DNA from: Mesostigma viride
Taxonomy: Eukaryota > Streptophyta > Mesostigmatophyceae > Mesostigmatales > Mesostigmataceae
DNA: 64,000 bases
Direction of reading: 5' to 3'
Assembly: GCA_009746045.1 (NCBI GenBank)
Contig: RPFO01000015.1
Location: 2,716,932 to 2,780,931, forward strand
The notes beneath the pieces were generated by a model. It saw only the letters and a list, made by a program, of their open reading frames with translations, was not told the DNA's origin and did no database searches. A program made the position numbers and the translations under genes. Shown one piece after another: positions 39,625 to 54,300 of this stretch. Each line of letters opens with the position of its first letter. The stretch's first letter is position 1.

Positions 39625-41100
39625 GTACTCAGTTCCCTCTGCCTCTTAGGTGTCTTTTGGACCTTACGAGGTTTCCCCACAACACGGTAAGCATGGCATG
39701 ACATGGCATGCTCCCCAAGGGACGCCTCATACACAATTGCACGGCCGGGGCTGTCGCGCAGCACTGCAGGCAGCAACAGCCTGCCATGGGTATTGCACGT
39801 AACCATGAGGAATCCAAAGCCTCTATTACAAACACGCACAAGGATCATGCATTATAATGATAGGTGTGACCTTCCAAGCGCTAAGCTTCACTCACATAGC
39901 CCCAATATCTACGTTGTTACGGTATATTCTGACAGGGGTATGCTGCCGTGGCAGTAGATGAACAGCACATGGCGAGATATACAAGCATAACTGGACACCA
40001 TTTGCACTGTCTTCTAGACCTCTAGCTTGATTTTAAGCTTTGCAAGGGTTGCCTGAGACATGGCCAGCATGGCTGGAACTGCCATGCTTCTTATGGAAAG
40101 CAAACACGTCTACACGGTGGGGGCCAGCCGCAGAGCACTGCACGAAGTAATATAGCCTGCCTTACGTCACCTCGGCACTAGGCGCCGATAGGCAGCTAAA
40201 AACTGGCGATATCACAAGCAAATCGATGCCATTCCCTTTCTACCACCACGACGCACTTACCTTTCACACCCCTCACACCCGGGATCACTAAGCACGCATA
40301 TGCGTTGGCGCTGAACGTGGCTGCATCAGAAAAGCTGTTCAAGCTCGGCGTTTTCAAGTTGTCCGGAAGCGATGCAGCCCACTAATCTGGCCGGACAGAC
40401 GCTCCATGCGTCGTCCATTGACGTATGAAAGCGGCTGCAGCGGCCTCACCAGCGCTGTTCGCATAATTGCGCTCCCATATCTGGGGGCGCGCGCGCGTTT
40501 ATTGTCCGCAACCCAGTTTTTCCTAGCTAAAAACACCCCTTCCTCTACCTATGGATTCACGACAAAAGGCTCGCATATAACCAGCGCCCCTTTAGTCACG
40601 GCTGCCCCAACATCCCCCCCCGCCGATCCGCTAGTCTCCTTCCCAACATTTCGAAGCATCGTCCTGCTGGCAGGCGCACTATCAACGCCATCTACGCCCC
40701 ATCTGAACTTCACTAACCTGGCATTCAGCACACAAATAACGACCCCACGAATTTATAAATCGACTTTTGACACATTTAGCGGTCGGGCTAGCTTCAAGGA
40801 TAATTTATCTGCCCAACGCGCTCCATACTGCTCGAAATGATGCACGAACGTGGCCATACGGTCCATTTTACTCGAGGCCGCCATGGTCGTGCATTCGTGA
40901 AAATTCCTCGTCCCGTTGCACGAAAGTGGCCAAAATAGGTACTTTTCCACCTCACGTATTTTTCAGTAACCGTCGACCCCTGTCGACCCCAACGGGTCAG
41001 GACGCTCAGCACATGTACCAGATTCGCGCCACTGGGGCCGGACGACCCATAGGACCGGTCCTTCCCGCCAAAATACCGTACTTTGTGAGATCTTGGTGAA
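39625..41100. other. Non-coding between CACTA element and inverted gypsy terminus
   Basis: No gene that I can support. The part at 39847-39987 resembles 29232-29372. The region 40400-41100 has open frames of up to 144 codons without recognisable domains. Confidence 0.45.
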
Positions 41101-41160
41101 AAAGGCCTCAATTGAGCCAAAAGGCCTCAATTGAGGCCTCTGGACACTGGTCGACTAGGG
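41101..41160 (-). repeat. Inverted copy of gypsy 3' terminus
   Basis: Two copies of GGCCTCAATTGAG.CC (41101-41137) followed by TGGACACTGGTCGACTAGGGGCC match the reverse complement of 29109-29175, that is, the end of the methyltransferase gypsy element. The sequence beyond 41166 is not recognisably RNase H. Confidence 0.6.
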
Positions 41161-41384
41161 GCCGAGAGCTCGCCTGGGTCTGTGGTTTTTGTTAATGCTG
41201 CAGGCTTCGCTGACGCCGACGCCGAGGCAGACTGGCGCGCAGTCGAGTATACAGTCGCAGACTTTGCGGCAAGCTGCAATGCAGTTCACCCTTCTCCCTT
41301 CACCCCTGCCGCTGGCCTCCTCGCGTTGGTTGGAGGAAGGTAATTCTCCGTCCTTTGACATTGACAATACCTTGGCAATTTGGT
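41161..41384. other. Unassigned sequence before the noisy block
   Basis: Short interval between the inverted gypsy terminus and the start of error-rich sequence. No gene recognised. The join to the noisy copia gag is abrupt at about 41385. Confidence 0.4.
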
Positions 41385-41938
41385 CTGGGCAGGCCGCTCT
41401 TGAGAAGGCTGCGAAGTCTTGGTCAACTCATGACTCCCCGCCAACAGCACGGTACCTTGCTCGCCAGCAGCAAAGCAGTCCCCCTTAGGATATACTGCCC
41501 ATGGTCTCCCGGCTTCATTTTGCAGCGCTGTGCAGCTGGACCCTGAAGGTCCATGCCGGATGGCCCTTGGTGAGCTTTGCTGCTCGTAGACCTCCTCATC
41601 ATGCAGCGTCTTGTAAGAGCTTGCGCCAGATTGGTCCGGCACGATCGATGAGATGCCGCCTCGCTTCCTCCAACAAGTGCGAGCTGAGATGACAAGGCGA
41701 CAGCCATGTGAGCCTTGGGGTCCTCCTGGTTGCCAAAAGCAGAACAAGTCCTTAACCCCGTAGAAGCGACAGAAGCCGCAGGGATGTCTTGGTCTCCTCC
41801 CAGCCGAACGTAAACTGTTGCCATAAATTCTCAGCACCATCTTGGAGCACACATTCAGCATAGGAGTGTAGTCCAGCCTGCGCTTGCCATGGACTTGTAA
41901 CTGGGCTGGGTTTCTTGGTGGTCTTTCTTGGAGCTCAT
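41385..41938 (-). pseudogene. gag: Noisy copy of copia gag N-terminal part
   Basis: Corresponds to 22612-23150. Every frame is broken by indels, although the MLNVCSKMVL segment can still be read. See the entry for the whole block: probably sequence error, not a separate gene. Confidence 0.7.
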
Positions 41939-41958
41939 GAACCAATCCTCCGAACCAA

Positions 41959-42854
41959 TGTTGGAAAAGGTAGAAGGAAACTGAATGGTTTTACACAATG
42001 CCTTGTGCTTGGGCCTTGTTACCGGCTTGCAACCTTGCAAGGTGATCGAAAGACTGAGCTTGAAGACACATGGAAGAGAGACCAGAAAAAGGACGTTGTT
42101 TTTCATCAGATTTTAGAAGTTAGAAATAGGTTGAATGGAGGTTCATAGAGGTTAAATGGAGGTTGAATAGAGGTTAAATGGAGGTGGAATAGAGGTTCAA
42201 TGGGAGGTATCTGCGCTTAGGGGGCAGTTTTCCTTTATACCTTTTAAGGCTAGGAAGGATGAGCATATAGCAATGACATCATCACAGAAGCCTTTGTAAA
42301 ACATCCTAGCTAAGCATATTCCTAGCCATATTCCAGAATATGTTCTCAGTATATTCCAGGAATATCCTGCCATATTCTTAGAACATTCCTAGAACATCCT
42401 CTGGACATGATCCAATGAGCTGGATAATAGTAGATGCCAATGTCCTACATAATAATGTCACATAAATGATTAATAATAGTGACACATCTCTTCTCTTGGA
42501 GTGACAAGTGTCATGTCAATGCAGTTAAGCCCACATTGTCATCATGGTAAGGTCATAAACATGTGTCATCATGAGCTTCCAAAACACTGTCAGCTCATGG
42601 ACCAAGAGCCACTTGTTCCACTAGGATAGAGTACTACTGTTCATCAAATACGTGATGCTACTAGGCTGACTCAGGGTACAAGTCATCCATGTCCAAGTAA
42701 TAGGACTATGGCCATGAATATTGATCGAGCTTCATTGAGCCCAATCCATCTAGCTCATCAGTAGTATAAATTCCCCAGTCCATAGTATAAATCCAACAAG
42801 AAATAAATCAGGCTGGGTATATTGGTGGCCAGGTGTGATATAAATATCCTAACC
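41959..42854 (-). repeat. Noisy copy of copia LTR
   Basis: Corresponds to 23170-24040, with primer-binding-site remnant at 41946-41958. Both 11-base arrays are recognisable but with broken period. Confidence 0.75.
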
Positions 42855-42865
42855 ACAAGGCGCTG

Positions 42866-45800
42866 TAATGCATGAGTTTTTGTCATGAACACATGCATTT
42901 TTTCTCTTTCACGGCTTACGCTGAGGCCTGTGGCTAGGCTGGTGGAAGCAATGGAAGAGAGGTCTCGGCTGTACACAAGCGTCCACGGAACGTGTGGTTC
43001 GGCTTGCGACGGGCGCGCTGGCCAGCCCCGACTAGACACATCATGTATGGTTGTCGAACCTCTGAGGAAACTGTGGGGACCTCCTTCGCCATGGAATACC
43101 CGGTGAGACCATCAAGGCAGAGCGTGAGTGGCGGCAGTTTCAAGATAGCCGAAGGGTGGCAAACCCGGAAGCAAATCCTTACGAGCGCGCCTCATGGAGT
43201 TCGCCGCGAAAGTGGAGGACTGGTTCCGAAAAGCTGGCGTGTCAGAAATGGGCTGCAAGCGGCTAGGCTCCAGGAGATGGAGCTGCCCACCGCCGCCCAA
43301 ATGGCCAGCCGTGGCGATTGGCGGTCACTGTTGCATTGAGGTCAGGGCCCATGAATGCGACACACGCGCAAGGCCGGAATCTCGTAAGCACGGTGGTGGC
43401 CGAGCTGCAGCCAAGGTCGCACGCGCTTGACCAATGGCAAAGTCGGGTGAGTCGTCCGCCACATAAGACAAGGGCGCTCGCAGGCGGCCCACGGTATGTA
43501 GCAGGAACCAAGGGGGTCTCGCAACGCCTCATCGCATGAGATTGCAACCAGGGTAACGCCGCTGGCGGCAACAAGGACGCTGCCAGCCCGACGCAAGCTG
43601 GGGGGGGCACGTCCTCACAGACGGGTCGCTTGGATGCGCGCCATCGGGCTGCTTCCTGTGGCGGTCAAGGAATGGCACATTCAAAACGTGATTGTCCCAA
43701 GGGTGGTAGAAGTCCACTCCAGCAACGGTCCGAACCTCTGGCGGGGTGCAAGTGCCCAGCGTCCGGGGGTGCACTTTGCTGACGTGGAGACATAAAGTGG
43801 ACGCGGGGGTGGTTCATCATTCAGCCGACGGGCGAGGCGGGGGGGCGTGCAAGAGAGGATGGGGGATCGCAGGTTTCAATACAGGGACGAGGACTTTTGG
43901 AGGCCGAGCCGACGTGATTGGTGGTTGGACATCCACTGACTTGCGCGAGGAAGGGAAAGGCTAGCACGTGCACCGCCGTTCGGTTTCAGGTGGGGCAGCC
44001 AAGTGAGACGGTGGGGGCAGTTGGCCTTCAGTCCCTTTCGCATGGCTCCCGGCTCGGACCGGCCTTCCACCCCTGGAACACGACCAATCCTGCTGGGGCG
44101 AGCAGCGGCGCGGTTGTTGCCCTTATATCCTAATGCCGTTCGGTCGTGACACGCCTGCATACACTCCCGGCAAAAGTGGTGGGAGTGGTTCGGTTTCAAG
44201 CGGGCCGTGGAGGTGCTCGGTCGCTGCGTCAGAGGTAAGCGGTAAAACCTGACACAATGGACGCCCGTGGTTTGCACAACGCTGAGACAGCCACATTTGT
44301 TGGGCATCGGCCTGTCCCGGCTTCGGTAGTCCGTTGGGTCATTGCTCCATGGATGTCTTGGGACAAGCGCAGCGGGCGTGCGTAGTGCCTAGGGCACCCA
44401 CTGTCACTCATATCCGGATGGGTGAGCCGATGAATGGCGTTTCAGGCGCAGGGGCCAAGGGAGCCCCCTGAGCAACGTGGTCTACAGTACTGACCATCGT
44501 ATAGTGTGAAAACTGGACAGCGGGGCGCAGTCCCACTCGTCATCGTGCTCGGAGGCCAAGTTGCTCAAACCACCAAGGGAGAATGGCGGGCCCTGCGGGA
44601 ACGTCATGTGTCCGTGGCCGGCTGGCCAGGGCACTTTGGCCATGACTTGCGGTCCAGGTAATGGTCAATCGCTAACGCCCTCAAGGGCTCCGACATGGCC
44701 TGCATCCCTGTGAATGCCCTTGTGACCGAGCAGGTCATCGTAATGACTGTGCTGGTCGGCATTGGAGGTCATGTTTCCTGCGGCTCGAGGTCATACGCAT
44801 AGTGGGAACGGCCGCGTGGTGTACATCGTTGACAGAGGACGGTGACGCCAATGCCGCAAGCAAGCACTCCGCTGAGCTGCTACAGCTCGACACTGGGGCA
44901 GTGCGCGTCTCGACGGTCAACAGGGTCCGAGGCTGGGTTGCGCACGCGGTGGTGGAGGTCCGGATGGGGGGGTCAACAGGCAGCTGGGGGGGCTTTTGTG
45001 CGTGATAAGCAATCGGCCGTGCATCCCAACAGCGCTGGTGGGACGGGCCTCAATTGCAGACAACGTGGGCGGGCCGCGACAAGCAAGCCGCAAGCGCGGC
45101 AAGGCCCTGTTTGCGTCAGCAAACGTCACCGGCGGTGCGGCAGCAACAACTTTCTCCATTCTCCCGCGGCAATACGGCAGTCATCAAGTGGGTGTCGCAC
45201 AACCGAAGGTAAGCTTCTGTGCCGATGTTTGTGCAGGGTCGCGGTCTTGTCCGAAGGGGTTGTCTTGCTGGAATTGTTTGCTGGATGGGAAGGGGGCTGG
45301 CTGGTTTTTCTCGCTGCAGTTGCGGTACGTGCCACACCGTTTGATCGGCCGTAGAGCCGTCTCCTACTCCGCTCGGGCGCAGTGTAACAGGCATCTACTG
45401 TGCCCAGTTGTCTGCCCTGTATCCCATCTCAGTTTCCTCCTTCTCGCGTGACAGATCCATTTTGGCGAGTGCCTCAGGAATATCCGTTGCTATTGGGGAG
45501 GTTCATGTGCGAGGCCTTTTGAGGCGGCACAAGAGGATAGACTCGTCCTCCGGCGGGCTGGGATGTCAAGGGTTGAATCAGGCCCGGCGTGGGACGCGGG
45601 CTTGCCGATCTAGGAGCGGGTTGTTTGGGATCTGCTTCTAGTCGTTGGACTCTTGCAGCAGGCTGCGGACCAAAGCCACATGGCGGCATCTTTTGTGCTG
45701 AGAACGTGGTGGCCGACGACAGCCCTCACGAGGTAAGTGAGGAAGGACCTGGCCCAGATCGTGGACATCTTAGGGGCACCAGTCACGTGGGACAATGCAG

Positions 45801-48113
45801 ATTGGGCGGCTCCTCCACGGTACCGAGGCATTCTGGACCACCTTGGCACTCACCTAACCGACCAATCCAGGCAGTGGGTAGAATGCGATCACACATGACA
45901 GCCACGACGGTATGGCCGCGAGTGGCGCTGCCAACCAATTTGGTCACGCAGCGGGTAGACTCGCCGATCGGCCCCTTACGCGCCCTCAATTACGTAGGGT
46001 AAGCCTATGTGCGCTTTTCCCACCTTGGTTAGTTACCAGGGGCATACGCCTTACAGGGACCGGGCAGGGTTTGGTATGGGACACCGGTACGGGTTTGTTG
46101 GTGCAGCCTGCCCCGCTGAGTTTCGTGAGTGAGCATGGGGTTTCATGTGTGGGGCGTGACTTCCAGCGCTGAGAGGAGTTTAGAGGCCACTAGGTGTTCT
46201 CTTCGTGGGCCATAGCCCCATGTCGCCTTTCCAGGTTGGGTAAGTTCTGGCGGGCCGCAATGCAAGTGGCCAGGGTGGGGGAGACATCCCCAACCTGCCA
46301 GGTCCGCCACCCCACCTGTCAGTGCCCACGGCGGCTGGTGTCCGGCCAACAAGCGTCCGCGGCATTGGTCCGCCATGGAGATCGCGGCTTGGCCGTCAAC
46401 TATGGAGCGTTATCCTCATGACGTCCTTGTTGTCCAGCCGGGTTCGCTGGAGCGCCCACCCTGCAACAATCGGTCGGTCGCGCAGTCCGGCCATTCACAG
46501 GTTGAGCCGTCACAACCCGGTGTAAGCCTGCATTTTTCCCTTTTTCACGATGCCGCTGTCAGGGGGCCTTGTTCGACGTAAGGAGTGCCGGCCAGTCGCA
46601 GATTCCGCTGCCTCCACATATGGGCCATAGTGAGCACCTCACCGCGCGCACCGCAAGCATGGGAGCACTGGTTGCATTCTGCACGCTCAGTTTTCGCCTT
46701 TCAGCAGTGAAGAACTAGGGTTGCTAACAACGGGGGCTTGCAATGGGGTCCCACTAGATACGATCAGCCCTTTATTCCAGGGCGGCAAGCTAGGCTGAGC
46801 TTGGCTGAGCTGGAATTTCGTAGATCTAACTGTCGAGAGCCTAGAGGCAGCTGGGATCATCCGCGCTCATCCCTCCAGTTATGTGCAGCTGCCACGGCTG
46901 GTTGCACCCAATAAGGATTACCAATCAACAAGGAGCGAGTTGCGACCAGGTATGCGCATGGCCACTGACCTGCCGTCAGCTGAACGCGCACACTCCTGTG
47001 GATAGGTAACCCATGCTCGGGTCGATGAATGTTTTGGATAAAATATCTCCCCCATGGTCAAGTATGTTGTGTCCGTCGCTGATTTGCGGTAGCGGCTTCA
47101 TCAGATCAAAGGTCCGTAGAGGCAGATCAGCGCAGCCTGGCCTTGGGGGTGGGATCCCGTCTGTACGAGTGGGGTTCGCATGCCATTCGGACATCGCAAC
47201 GCTAGTGCGGTGTCCAAAGCGTGCCTGGACCAGGTTCTGCAGGGTTGCCTGCAGCCTGCTACATAGCCGATTGTCATTGTCTTCAGCGACGTTTGGACCA
47301 AGCACTTGCTCACCTCGATCAGGTTCGGATCGCCCTAGTAGGCGCACCTGCGGCTGCATCCCTGAACAAGTGCAACAGTTCGCCCAACAGACGCATAGGG
47401 TTTTCTTGGCCATCAGATTGTATCAGGTGCCGGACCCCTGAGGCAGCCAAAGTGGAAGCCATCAAGCAACGCCGCAGTGCCACGACATCTCGGGGGTGCC
47501 GCGCGATCTCGGGCTAGCTGCTATTATCGAGGATATGTTCAGAATTTCAGCACAAAAGTCAAACCCTGTACTGAGTTGCTGAAGAAGGGCAAATGTCTGG
47601 GCGTGGGGTTCCGGCTCAGCAGCGACCATCGATACCATAAAACAGGAAACTGACTGCCGCTCCTATCTCGCGCCCCGGCTATGCTCTTGCCCCTTCATAC
47701 TTGTTTCACGATTGGTCCAAGGTAGGCCTAGGGGCTGTGCTAGCAACAAAAGGACGATGCGGGGCGCGAAGCAATGTATCGCGTTATGCTAGTCGGCAGT
47801 AGCAACTGCTGCCGAGAGTCGGTACCTCTTTCCTACGAGGGGGAGCGTTAGCCTTGTGTGGGCCATCAAGCAACTTCAGGCCATAATCTCTTTGGGCGGG
47901 TGTTCACACTTGTCACTGATCACCAGCCCCCTATTGTGGTTGATGACCAGCAGCAACTCAACTCACGGGTAAGCTGGCCCGGTGGGCAATGATCATGTCA
48001 GGAGTCCACCTGACAATCGTCCATCGGCCAGGTGTGGATCACTCCAACGCGGACGTCCTGTCCAGGTTGCTCTACAAACCACTGTTGACAACACCGGTGC
48101 GCGCGGGCCCTAG
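42866..48113 (+). pseudogene. Noisy copy of methyltransferase gypsy element
   Basis: Corresponds to 24050-29135: gag, protease, methyltransferase (about 45250-46290), RT and RNase H in order, all frames broken. Two readings are useful. The RT palm codon is again GCC (near 47266). The spacing at 46170-46185 (GCTGAGAGGAGTTTA) keeps methyltransferase motifs IX and X in one frame, supporting a missing base in the first copy at 27237-27241. Confidence 0.75.
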
Positions 48114-48363
48114 TGCGACCAATGTCCAGGAAAGGCCTCAATTGAGGCGCTTTTTTATAATAGGTGTTGCATGCAGCCAAACAACTTTTTTTCCAAATAT
48201 GAGCATAGGCCATGCATTATTATGATTGTTTTGGGGTTGCCAGCACTTAACATCAGTCCTATAGCCCCAAAATTATTTAATTATGATTTAACAAAACAGG
48301 GTGTTCGCGCGGTGGCACCATAAACACAGGCATGACCATAGATGCAAGCAAAAAAAGGCGCTA

Positions 48364-51300
48364 CACTAAGGAAGTCGGGAAAAATTCGTCCTGAGATCTC
48401 TGAGATTCATCTGATTTTTTTTTTTTGACAAATTCTTGAGAAATCCTGAGAAATCATGAGATGTCCTGAGGAATATCTTGAAGATTGTCCTGAGATTAAT
48501 CCTGAGTTTTCTTGAGATTGTCCCGCTGGAGATTCATCCTGATATTTCGTCTTCACATCTTGGTAAGTGCAGACCTCGGGTCCTGAGATTCTGGTGAAAA
48601 ACTCAGGGTCCTTGAGATTTTTTGAACTTTGTAGTGGAAAATCTTCAGGACAAAATTCAAGGACAATCTCAGGAACAATCTCAGGACAAACTCAGGACAA
48701 TCTCAGGACAAAAAAAAACGAGTCGAAATCTCAAGAAATTCTCAGGAAATCTCAGGACAAAAAAACGTGTAGAATCTCAAGAAAATCAGAACATGCACAT
48801 GCGAATTCTCCAGCCATTCTGGGACAAAAAAAATGGTGTTATCAAGGGACCGTCAGAATACAACAATGGCAAGAATGATTACAAACAGGGGCATGACTCA
48901 CAATCATGCATTTATTACATTGATAAATATCAATGTTACAGGCTTTGCTAGCATCATTTCCACAAGCAAACATGCCTGTCAACTGACATTCGGTAGTTCC
49001 ATGTCTTTGCTGAAAGGGAAAAACTGATTCATTCTGTGGAATTCGGAAAGTTGTGTACATCTTGCACACAATTCTTCACGAGAAGAGTTTCTCAATGCCT
49101 CTCCCATACTGTTCAGAGTCCGCATGTTTCGGTTCTACGTCTTCCTGCAGCGTAGGAGCACAATTAAGAAGGACAATGCAGCAAGGCAGGCCAGAATCAG
49201 AAAGGCTGCAGGATGTGCAAATGTACAGCAATCCAAATGCGAGACCAGTAAAAAATCACGCTCGTACACGAGACAAAAAAATCGCTTTGTAGTGCAAAAA
49301 ATGGATCCTGTGCACCTGAATTGTGAAAACTTACAGCTATTCCAAAACTGGCTTGGACTCGGATTTGATGGCCATGAACTTCTGCTTCTGGCGCATTCAG
49401 CAGCTTCGCAGTGGTTTTGCTTGTGCCGCGCTTCCGGGGTATTTTCTGCACCAGCAAACAGCAGGAGTTTGGACCATTGGGTTGCGCAAGTAGTGCAGAA
49501 AAAGAATACACACAAAACTGCAATGCAACTCAATCAAAGGCATCCACAAATTATAAGAGGTAACATTTCCGTATCTGAGGAGCTGCGGAACTTACACCAT
49601 GGGAATTGGTAGGCTTGAGCAGGTTCTGTTCGGTGCAGAATCTCTCGCGCTTGTTGTTGATGATGGCGTTCTTCGCGTCGAGCTCCTCTTGCATTTTTTT
49701 CAACTGCAACATCATGTTGGCAGCACCGGATTCCAACCGATGACTCTGGGTCCTCCCGTGGAGGGTGGCCAAGTGGGGGCCGGAGGGGCTGGGCACGGCC
49801 GTGGAGGGTGGCAGTTTGGGGCCGGAGGGCTGGCACGGCCGTGGAGGGTGGCAGTGGGGCCGGAGGGGCTGGCAGGCCGTGAGGGTGGCAGCTGTGGGGC
49901 CAGAGGGCTGGCACGGCCGTGGAGGGTGGCAGTGGGGCCAGATGGGGCTGGCACTGGCCGTGGAGGGTGGCAGTGGGGCGCAGAGGGGCCACGGCCTGGA
50001 GGGTGGCAGTGGGGCTGGCAACATCCGGGGCAAGGCACTTGAACTCGTGGTTCGTTTTCTTCTGCTTTCCAGCAGGTCGTTCACGTACATTGCCCACAAT
50101 CACCCATGAGAGCTCGCAGAACCCTCCCTCACCGTAGTGCAATTTCCTCAGATCAAAGCATAACCTTGATTCCTGGCTCATCCCGCGGTTAGGAAACGCA
50201 GCGTCCACGGGGACTTGTTCCGTGGCTGACCACTAAGCCAATGCGGCCTACATCCACACAATCATTCCCGCCAATCTAGCTGCTTGCGCGCCTTCAGCAA
50301 CCATTTTTGAGCTATGAATGGTGCCAACCTGGTACGGTGGTCGTTGTCACCATCTGTTGGAAAGAGGCAACACAGTGGCCTGAAGGGAGCACTGCTTGAT
50401 GTAGTGCATCAACCCGCCAGATCTGAAGGTGGTGGGCAACTGAGCACGTGTCTTATGTGCTGTTTGGCGGCTGTGGAAGGGACGGCAATGTTCTCTTCTA
50501 GAGGCTGCGGCGATGCAGGACTGGATCATTTGTTGCAGATGGGGACTTGGTCTCTGTTGATTCCGCGCGGGCCTTGGAAACTGGCGCTGGTGTCATGCCC
50601 TTCTCTTTGAAGAAGGCCTGCGAGGCATGGCACACATAATTGCAAAGTAAGAGACTTTGGTTGGATCATAAAACATAAACAGGGAATGCATTTACAAATG
50701 GGAAACGGGGAAGCTGCTGTGAGATGTGGGTTTATGTAATGCTATGGTGGCAAACGAACATAGCAAGGTTCCATAATAAGGTTTGGCGAAAAGAGATTAG
50801 AGGTGCATGTCAGTGCAGAAACTGAGATACTTGCTAAGTAAATACAGGTATGCCAATGCAGAAAAGAGACAAGAATAAAACAACCACGATTTGGAGTGAT
50901 CTGAATTACTTACAGGGAAGTGGCCTGGCTGCGTCACAGGGTCATCAGCAGCAGCCCCGGAGTGGGCTTGGGGCAGGGCCTTGAATCGATAACACTGGAG
51001 AAATTCGCATGCCAGCAGAAGCGATAATTGCTTTCGAATAGTGGGGGCTTCAAAACATTTGGACCTGGTTTCAGGTGCAGGATGGGCACCACGCACCGGT
51101 GTCACTGTGCAAGCCACGTCCAACGGCTGGATGAAAAAGGAAAGACACATGCAATTAAAGAAGTCAAAAGTCAGCTTGAATGAAACACAAAGAAAACCAA
51201 TTACCAAAAAAACGTGTGGGCTTATAAAGATTATATGGCATCAAAGTTGTAATTGGGTATAATGCTAAGTTGTTTACAGGCCAGGGAATAGGTGGGATTG

Positions 51301-54300
51301 CTTGGATGAATTGAGTATCGCGACGTTAGTTAAGTTTGCCAATTTGGAAGCAACACTGATAAGCGCCCGTATACCAAAGGGGAAAGTAAAAGGGAACTGT
51401 CAGTGCCAGCACGTGGGCAGATAATGGACAGTCTGCTGGGTCTAGTGGGTGGTGGTGGCATGGCCACTTGAGATGGGGGGTGCCTGGCAACGGCTGGACT
51501 CATCATGCGCCTGGTAAGCCGAACTGCCGCGTTGGATAGCGTCGATCTGTGGGTCCTGCAAAAGCTGCAATCTTTGGCGGCCGAGCCTTTCAGCGCGGTC
51601 GAGGGTGCTTGGGAGGCATGCTGTCATGGGTCCCTGGACGGTGACTGCAAAGCAAGTGCTTGGCTTTTTGACGCGACCTGTCCGGTGTGCAGTTTTTTTT
51701 TCTTTGGCTTTTTGTGACGCCCAGTCTGTGGGTTCACCATGGGATATTCCTAAAGAAAAAGCACAGCATCCGAAGGAACATAATAATGGCCACTCCGATC
51801 GAAAACTATCGATGGCGAGTAGAAAGTACGGTTGCACTAAAGATTGCTGACTGCACTCCGGGAGTGCAACGACAAGAATGTGGCGCTGGCAAGCCAAAAA
51901 AAAAATTTTCAAACTCGCGGGGGGCGTTGGAAACGGCAAAGGCAAGCGGAGCCGCCGCCTGTTGGGGCGGGTCGTAGCGGAGCCCCCGCGAGGGGAAATT
52001 ATTTTTTTTGGCTTCCAGGGCCGCTGTAAGCGTTCTCATACAGATTTCTCAAACAGGGCAGCAATAGATGATTTGCATCCCCAAAGGAGGAAGGGAGAAC
52101 AACACGCCGTCATACACAACGGATGCATACAAAGACGGCAGTTCATGAGTAATTACTTTGTTTAATTACTCTGTTTGGGCTGGTTGGTTACGCAAGGCAA
52201 GGCGGGGCACGTTGGCTGTTCAGCCTTAGCCACTCTGTTGGCCAATCTCTTTGCCGCTAGCTGCGCCTCGTGCTTTCGGATGGTATAGACGGCCTTCGCT
52301 AGCTCCCTTTCAAATCTATCGCTTCAGGCTCAGCGCAAAGCAGGAAGGAATGGGGGAGACTTCACACTGCGGTTGTGGCCTTGTCGGTCCGTTTAGGACT
52401 TCATTCAGTTTCCTGGCTGCTCTCCGCCCGCAACGGCTGCAGAGTACATGGCCCTTTTGGCATCATTTACTCGTCCTGGGCCAGTGCTGGTAAGAAGTCC
52501 CAACAAATGCTGCCTTGAGATCCGACCAGTAACCTCCTTGCAGCAGTCTTGATCTTGGTCCTTCTTTCTAACATAACCCTCCTCAGCAACCACTCCTTCG
52601 ATTGGCGCCGCGACGATTCCCTAAGAGTCCGCAGCCGACAAATTCGGCTTGCAGCCATGCTTAAGAGGGTGTTCCTCTATAACCGCCTTGGCGCCGAAAA
52701 TTTGGCCCCACTTTTGTCAGATCAGGCAGCCACCATTCTTCCCCATCTAACCAGGCCACCCCACCCAGCCGACATTAAGCGTTTGCGTGCTCCATCCTTG
52801 GCGGCGTTGCCATTTCTTAATCACAAGGCCGCAAGTTTTGAATCCGCCTGAGTACGGCACTGTGCTAATTGCGGGTGTCATTTTTGCGGCGGCAAAAGGA
52901 CTCCGTCCGATCTTGGCCCCATCTACGCGTCAATACATCTCTTCCAGGCGGAAGTCGACAGGATCTTACTTTAGGAGCGAATCCTGCTGATCTGAACGCC
53001 ATGGCGCAGTATGCGGATTCGGGAAATCGGTATTTTAGTAATCCAATTAGAACCAGAGGGGTGAAATAAGAAATAAGTATCACCGAATCCCCCTGAATGA
53101 AAGTCCGTTCACACATCTGGTGTGAGGTTTGACGGCTAAGGGGCTAATAAGACACAAAGTATCGGGATTCGGCTCTCACTGCCATGGTGTTAAACGGTGC
53201 AAAGTGAATCATAGTTCGAGTAAGGATTGAATCCGCATGCAAGAAGCTTAGGCGGTTACATAGGATTAGCCCGGCAAATTGGACGGTTAACATAACTGAG
53301 CAATACATGCCGCGGGATATGGCCCACGCGGTCGTTGGCTAGCGTCGACAGTCAGACCGCGGTCGTGCGCCCCTTCGTTCCTTAGCTTTTAGGCATGCAG
53401 GAACAGCAGCCGGGGGCCACGAAAACACCTCGTTGCCTGCGCCATGGGCGTAGCCATGGGCGGCCAGTCAACGAGGAGGGCGCCGCGCCCGCCTTGGCCG
53501 CGGGCCGCTTTGCTGCGGGCCCTCCGTTGCTGCCGCCATTGGTTGTTTAAGTAGTCCTTTTCAACGCATGGAGAACAAGGTCTTTGACGACTTCCCTCAT
53601 GGAGGGTCGGGGCCGATGGAGTAACCGAACTGGGCCTGAGGCAGCTATGGAATTCGCCACGGAATTTCGATGCTGCTGCAAACAGAGTACATTTTGGGAG
53701 ACGCCCTTTATAACCGCCAGGATCTAACGTTCCAGCTGTTGTGGCGGCCCTGACAAACTGCTACGGATTGGCAATGGGGCCACAGGAGGCTGTACTCCGG
53801 AATTCGCGGACCGCACCAGCTGGCCCCTTTTTAGGTTCTCTCCTACCACCTGGGCACATGTCCCTTGCCGGCTTTCTGTTGAGGCGCTGAGACGCCTGTT
53901 GCGAGACTCTTGGGCTTGGAACGTATAAAAGTATACGATGCGTGCAAGTGTGAACGATTTTATGTTTACCAAAGATAAGGATCTCCAGCAGTGCCCAAAG
54001 TGGCGCCGACCTCGTTTTATGAGATATACACAGACCAGCGGCATGGTGTTAAATACGAGGAGCCCTATCGGCAAAGTCAGAGTTTTTTCCTTTGCGGAAC
54101 AGGGGTTCGGGGCTGGTTTCAGAAATGGAGACGATTGTCCAAAGGGCAACTGAGGTATGCAGGAGAAGAAAAGAAAACAAGGATGCAGATTCGCCGACAG
54201 CGGATGTCGACGAGTCAAAGGTTTGTGATCCAATAGCCTCTACATCTTGGCCATTGCCTGTTTTTTTTTTTATCTTTGCTGCCGATGAAGTTACACACGC

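Noticed and set aside
40406-40840. 144-codon open frame
   Set aside because: No recognisable domain and low-complexity Ser/Thr/Pro composition; not enough support.
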